Part shown: positions 5,825 to 8,339 of the stretch, piece after piece | How the letters are laid out: each line of letters starts with the position of its first letter | Numbering within the stretch: position 1 is the first letter of the stretch | Notes under the pieces: generated by a model | Told to the model about the DNA's origin: nothing | The model's database searches: none | Seen by the model: the letters and a program-made list of their open reading frames with translations, nothing else | NCBI GenBank assembly: GCA_036496265.1 | Contig: DASXLL010000189.1 | Span: forward strand, 1-8,339 | Reading direction: 5' to 3' | Source: CAYLLN01 sp036496265 | Lineage (GTDB): Bacteria > Planctomycetota > Planctomycetia > Pirellulales > Pirellulaceae | DNA: 8,339 bases | Position numbers and translations under genes: made by a program

Positions 5825-7294
5825 GTGTCCATCGCCGTTGAATGTGCCCATTGTGGCAAGCAGTTGAAAGTGAAAGACGAGCTGGCGGGCAAAAAGGGCA
5901 AGTGCCCGCAGTGTCAAAAGGTCATTCAAATACCCGCGGCCGCGGCGGTCGCCGTCGGGGCAGGGCAGGGGGGTGCAAAGACAGCGGTTAAGCCCGCAAT
6001 GGCAGCATCCCATTCAGATTCAGCGGTAGATATTGCCGATTCGACGGCCAATTTGGCGGTGAAGCCCGCTGCGTCGCCAACGCCTGCTTCGGCACAGGCC
6101 AAACCGACGCGGCTCGCCGACGAGCAATATCGCGAGCAAGTTCTCGCCGCGTTTAATGGCCAGATGGCGCCTCCAAAAGTTGGCATGGGCCGCAAGCTGG
6201 GCGCGTTGATCGTGCTGCTGATTATCGCGTTGATGCCTCTGTTCTATTTCGCGGTGATCGGAGCGCTGGCGTACGGCATTTACTTCCTCGCGACGACGAC
6301 GCTGATTCCGTGGCCGCATCCGGCGCTGCAATATGTGGCCGAAGGCGTCGCCGCCCTGTTTTTAATCGGCCTCATTAAACCGCTCATCGAGCCACAGCGA
6401 CGAGGCGAGGCGGTTTATCCCGTCGATTTGCCCAAAGAAGACACGCTCCGCGAGTTCACGACGAAGCTTTGCCAGCAAATCGACGCCCCGCTGCCGAAAA
6501 CGATTCAGCTCGAATGCTCCACTCGCATGGCGGCCGAAAAAGGCGGCAGTGTCGTCACCCTGGGGTTGCCCGCCATCGCGGCGATGTCTGTCGATCAGTT
6601 CGCCTGCGTCATGGCAAATATTTTGTCGTTGCATCGGCCGAAAGCCGGCTGCCGCGTGATGAACGCGATGCGCGGCATTAACTATTGGCTGTATCGCTGC
6701 GTATATGGCAAGGGCCGGTTCGACCGCTGGCTGTCGCGAGTTGCCGAGCGGCGGCATTTTCACATGGCCAAGCTGCTGTTGCCGCTGATGCTGATGCGGC
6801 TGCCCGCTCAAATCGTTCTTTTTATCCCTATGTTTATCGCGAACACCCTCGCCCAATCGGCTTCGCGGGCCGCCGAGTTCGACGCCGACAAAGCCGCCTC
6901 GCGCCTTGTCGGCCGCAAGACGTTCGCCGCAGTCATCGAGCGGCTGGAACAAATTGATTACTCGTGGGACGGCGTTCTCGCCGATCTGAACTTTCTCAAT
7001 ACGGAAGGGCAACTGCCGGACAGCCTGCCGCAGCAGGTTTTTTTGCGGATGCAGGATATGTCGTCCGAATTGTGGGGCGCGCTACGCGAAACAGTTAAGG
7101 CCCCCGAGGAAAAACCGTTCGATACCAAGCCCGTCGCGCCCGATCGGCTCGAAGCCGTACAAAACGAACCGAACGACGGTGTTTTCCGCTGCCCACTTGC
7201 TGCCTCCCGACTGTTCAGCGACTACGAGGGCGTTTCGCGAAAGATGACAGCTGATTTCTATGCCAGTCGGTTTGGGGCAAAAAAGGCCGGTTAA
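5825..7294 (+). CDS. Zinc-ribbon membrane protein with M48-like domain lacking the HExxH motif
   Basis: A 489-residue protein. The N-terminus holds a zinc ribbon with C7-x2-C10 and C27-x2-C30, like the zinc-ribbon tags at the start of many planctomycete proteins. An Ala/Pro-rich linker (about 37-98) follows. Hydrophobic segments lie at about 125-157 (probably one or two passes), 169-188 and 316-343. Around 242-300 the sequence VVTLGLPAIAAMSVDQFACV and the INYWLYRCVYGKGRFD stretch resemble the active-site region of M48 membrane metallopeptidases. The HEFGH-type helix, however, reads NILSL (265-269): both zinc His and the catalytic Glu are gone. The downstream EFDAD motif (351-355), which holds the third zinc ligand, is kept. 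The C-terminus (432-480) keeps a family-like DT-x-P...DR and LFSDYEGVSR tail. It is therefore probably a pseudopeptidase acting as a membrane scaffold or binding protein; this is inference. GTG start with a strong GAGGAG. Monocistronic. Confidence 0.75.
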   Translation: MSIAVECAHCGKQLKVKDELAGKKGKCPQCQKVIQIPAAAAVAVGAGQGGAKTAVKPAMAASHSDSAVDIADSTANLAVKPAASPTPASAQAKPTRLADEQYREQVLAAFNGQMAPPKVGMGRKLGALIVLLIIALMPLFYFAVIGALAYGIYFLATTTLIPWPHPALQYVAEGVAALFLIGLIKPLIEPQRRGEAVYPVDLPKEDTLREFTTKLCQQIDAPLPKTIQLECSTRMAAEKGGSVVTLGLPAIAAMSVDQFACVMANILSLHRPKAGCRVMNAMRGINYWLYRCVYGKGRFDRWLSRVAERRHFHMAKLLLPLMLMRLPAQIVLFIPMFIANTLAQSASRAAEFDADKAASRLVGRKTFAAVIERLEQIDYSWDGVLADLNFLNTEGQLPDSLPQQVFLRMQDMSSELWGALRETVKAPEEKPFDTKPVAPDRLEAVQNEPNDGVFRCPLAASRLFSDYEGVSRKMTADFYASRFGAKKAG

Positions 7295-7334
7295 GTGAGG
7301 GGGATTCGAATTCGGCGGAACTTCCGGCCGCCTC

Positions 7335-7360
7335 ACCGCGTCGATTCTGTATGACGCGGT
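7335..7360. repeat. 8-bp inverted repeat downstream of the M48-like gene
   Basis: ACCGCGTC (7335-7342) pairs exactly with GACGCGGT (7353-7360) across a 10-nt loop. GGCCGCCTC-like blocks flank it on both sides as a short direct repeat. There is no T-run after it. It may be part of a composite transcription end with the hairpin at 7385-7417, or a dispersed palindrome. Confidence 0.45.
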
Positions 7361-7384
7361 CGGGCCGCCTCCAATGCCCGACTG

Positions 7385-7417
7385 GAAGGGCGTTAGGAGC
7401 GGTTCCTAACGCCCTTC
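7385..7417. terminator. Strong 14-bp hairpin between convergent genes, probable terminator
   Basis: GAAGGGCGTTAGGA (7385-7398) is perfectly complementary to TCCTAACGCCCTTC (7404-7417) around the loop GCGGT. It sits 90 bp after the M48-like stop and 90 bp before the SDR stop, so it could end transcription from both sides. On the + strand a weak T-rich stretch (CCCTTTCTT) follows; on the - strand there is none, so the hairpin may instead be a repeat element that blocks read-through. Confidence 0.6.
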
Positions 7418-7478
7418 ACCCTTTCTTGACACTGCATTTCGCGACACAATTGTGCCGACGATTTGCTTGACGCCTTTT

Positions 7479-7499
7479 CATCATTCCGCATTCATCATT
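7479..7499. repeat. Short heptad array, three CATCATT/CCGCATT units
   Basis: Three consecutive 7-bp units, CATCATT, CCGCATT, CATCATT, just after the 3' end of the SDR gene. The 15-mer TTCCGCATTCATCAT (7484-7498) recurs as an exact inverted copy at 8247-8261, over the SDR start codon. This is a different heptad family from the TTTGAAC arrays. Confidence 0.7.
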
Positions 7500-7507
7500 C
7501 TAAATCC

Positions 7508-8248
7508 TTAAACGTACTCCTGCCCTGTCGGCTTGATGATCAGCTCGGGCACGTGCGCTCGTGGCGGCAGCCTGCAGAGGGCGACGACGATGTCGGCGAC
7601 GTCTTCGGGGAGCAGCATCTTGGCTCGCCGCTCGGCGCTGACAGGCTGCGGCCGATGCTCCAAAATCGGCGTATCGACCTCACCGGGAAAAATTGTCGTG
7701 ACGCGGATATTGTTGCCGGCTTCTTCGTTGGCCACGCTAGTACTCAGCGCCGCGACTGCGAATTTCGATGCGTTGTAGGCCACTCCGCCAAGCGCCGCTG
7801 CCCGTTTGCCGGAAATCGACGAAATATTGATGATCACGCCGTCGCGCCGCTCGCGCATCTGCGGCAGTACGGCATACATGGCGTTATAGACGCCGGTTGC
7901 GTTGATTGTCAGGACGCGATCCCAGTCGGGCGGCTCCATGTTCGACATCAGGCGGTTCTTCAGATTCACGCCGGCTGCGTTAACCAGAAAGTCGATTCGT
8001 CCCAGCTTCTCATTGGCCCACGCGAATAGCTGATCCACGTTGGCGCGCTGGCCGACGTCGCAGCCGTGGTGCAAAATCGCCGGCTGACCCGACCACGTCG
8101 CCGCGGCTTGCTTCAAGACATCGTCGCGACGGCCAGCGATCGCCACGCGGCAACCCTCCCGGGCCAGCGCCAACGCGCAGCCGAGGCCGATCCCACTGCC
8201 GCCGCCGGTGATGAGGGCTGTTTTATTTGCTAGCGAAATCGCGGTCAT
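7508..8248 (-). CDS. Short-chain dehydrogenase/reductase (classical SDR)
   Basis: A 246-residue NAD(P)-dependent oxidoreductase of the classical SDR family, soluble and cytoplasmic. It shows the cofactor loop TGGGSGIG (14-21), GRR at 39-41 after strand 2 (basic residues that would favour NADP(H)), a D64 after strand 3, NAAG (90-93), the catalytic Asn116 in TINATG, a Ser in ISSISG (142-147), and the Y158-x3-K162 pair in YNASK. PGEVDTP (188-194) is the usual post-catalytic loop. Full length for the family. The substrate cannot be told; relatives include 3-oxoacyl-ACP reductase-like and serine- or sugar-oxidising enzymes. The ATG at 8248 is in the right place for the first beta strand but has no ribosome binding site and lies inside one arm of a 15-bp inverted repeat. 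It converges on the M48-like gene. Confidence 0.92.
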   Translation of the reverse strand: MTAISLANKTALITGGGSGIGLGCALALAREGCRVAIAGRRDDVLKQAAATWSGQPAILHHGCDVGQRANVDQLFAWANEKLGRIDFLVNAAGVNLKNRLMSNMEPPDWDRVLTINATGVYNAMYAVLPQMRERRDGVIINISSISGKRAAALGGVAYNASKFAVAALSTSVANEEAGNNIRVTTIFPGEVDTPILEHRPQPVSAERRAKMLLPEDVADIVVALCRLPPRAHVPELIIKPTGQEYV

Positions 8249-8278
8249 GATGAATGCGGAAGTGAAGTGCGAAGTGAA
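8247..8278. repeat. Degenerate heptad repeats over and upstream of the SDR start
   Basis: Read on the minus strand, the sequence contains CACTTCG, CACTTCA, then TTCCG and CATTCAT, a degraded 7-bp periodicity ending at the SDR ATG. Positions 8247-8261 (ATGATGAATGCGGAA) are an exact reverse complement of 7484-7498. Confidence 0.6.
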
Positions 8279-8280
8279 TA

Positions 8281-8339
8281 GGGTGGCTGTGTTTTGCGCA
8301 GCAAAACATGGCTCTCAAGCGACCAGCCGTGTTTTCACG
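8281..8339. repeat. Palindromic intergenic element at the right edge
   Basis: TGTTTTGC (8290-8297) pairs exactly with GCAAAACA (8301-8308) around a GCA loop, and GGCTG (8284-8288) can pair with CAGCC (8324-8328) outside it. This nested-hairpin layout without coding potential looks like a dispersed repeat or structured element. It may continue beyond the window. Confidence 0.45.

Noticed and set aside
6362..7012. 216-codon open frame on the - strand within the M48-like gene
   Set aside because: Shadow of the + strand gene, which has a strong ribosome binding site and recognisable domains; the antisense product is Gln/Arg/His-rich with no motif.
7463..8029. 188-codon open frame on the + strand opposite the SDR gene
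   Set aside because: The opposite strand encodes a complete classical SDR with all catalytic residues, so this is a shadow.

Overview
The window looks like a chromosomal segment of a planctomycete (Planctomycetota). The main reasons are a DUF1559 pseudopilin-like gene followed by a small lipoprotein gene, a protein combining an N-terminal zinc ribbon with an M48-like domain, a free-standing 23S-IVS-type four-helix-bundle gene, weak or absent Shine-Dalgarno sequences, and intergenic spaces rich in hairpins and 7-base tandem repeats. The order cannot be fixed from the sequence. No rRNA, tRNA, CRISPR array, transposase or phage gene is visible.

Layout, left to right. 1-169 (-): start of a lipoprotein gene that runs off the left edge. 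227-1198 (-): DUF1559 protein, transcribed ahead of the lipoprotein. 1199-1463: divergent promoter region with an operator-like inverted repeat, a candidate promoter and a T-tailed hairpin. 1464-2549 (+): PfkB-family sugar kinase, probably 2-keto-3-deoxygluconate kinase. 2574-2616: two adjacent hairpins of a REP-like element. 2613-3815 (-): ApgM-family phosphomutase-like enzyme. 3834-4321: a cassette made of inverted TTTGAAC heptad arrays around a four-helix-bundle gene (3864-4274, -). 4321-5640 (-): homoserine dehydrogenase. 5641-5824: divergent spacer. 5825-7294 (+): zinc-ribbon/M48-like membrane protein whose HExxH motif is missing. 7295-7507: convergent spacer with two hairpins and a second kind of heptad repeat. 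7508-8248 (-): short-chain dehydrogenase. 8249-8339: more heptads and a palindromic element.

How the genes fit together. hom and the ApgM-like gene are codirectional and would be about 18 nt apart without the heptad-bounded cassette. Homoserine dehydrogenase makes homoserine, and a subgroup of ApgM-like proteins has been proposed to replace homoserine kinase. The pair therefore reads as a threonine-biosynthesis operon interrupted by a selfish-looking cassette. The sugar kinase, the M48-like protein and the dehydrogenase appear to be independent units.

The most unusual signals are (i) the inverted heptad arrays around the four-helix-bundle gene inside that operon, (ii) a second gene (the SDR) bracketed by a different heptad family with a perfect 15-bp inverted repeat, and (iii) the apparently dead M48 active site. 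All functional calls come from reading motifs; no database search was run.
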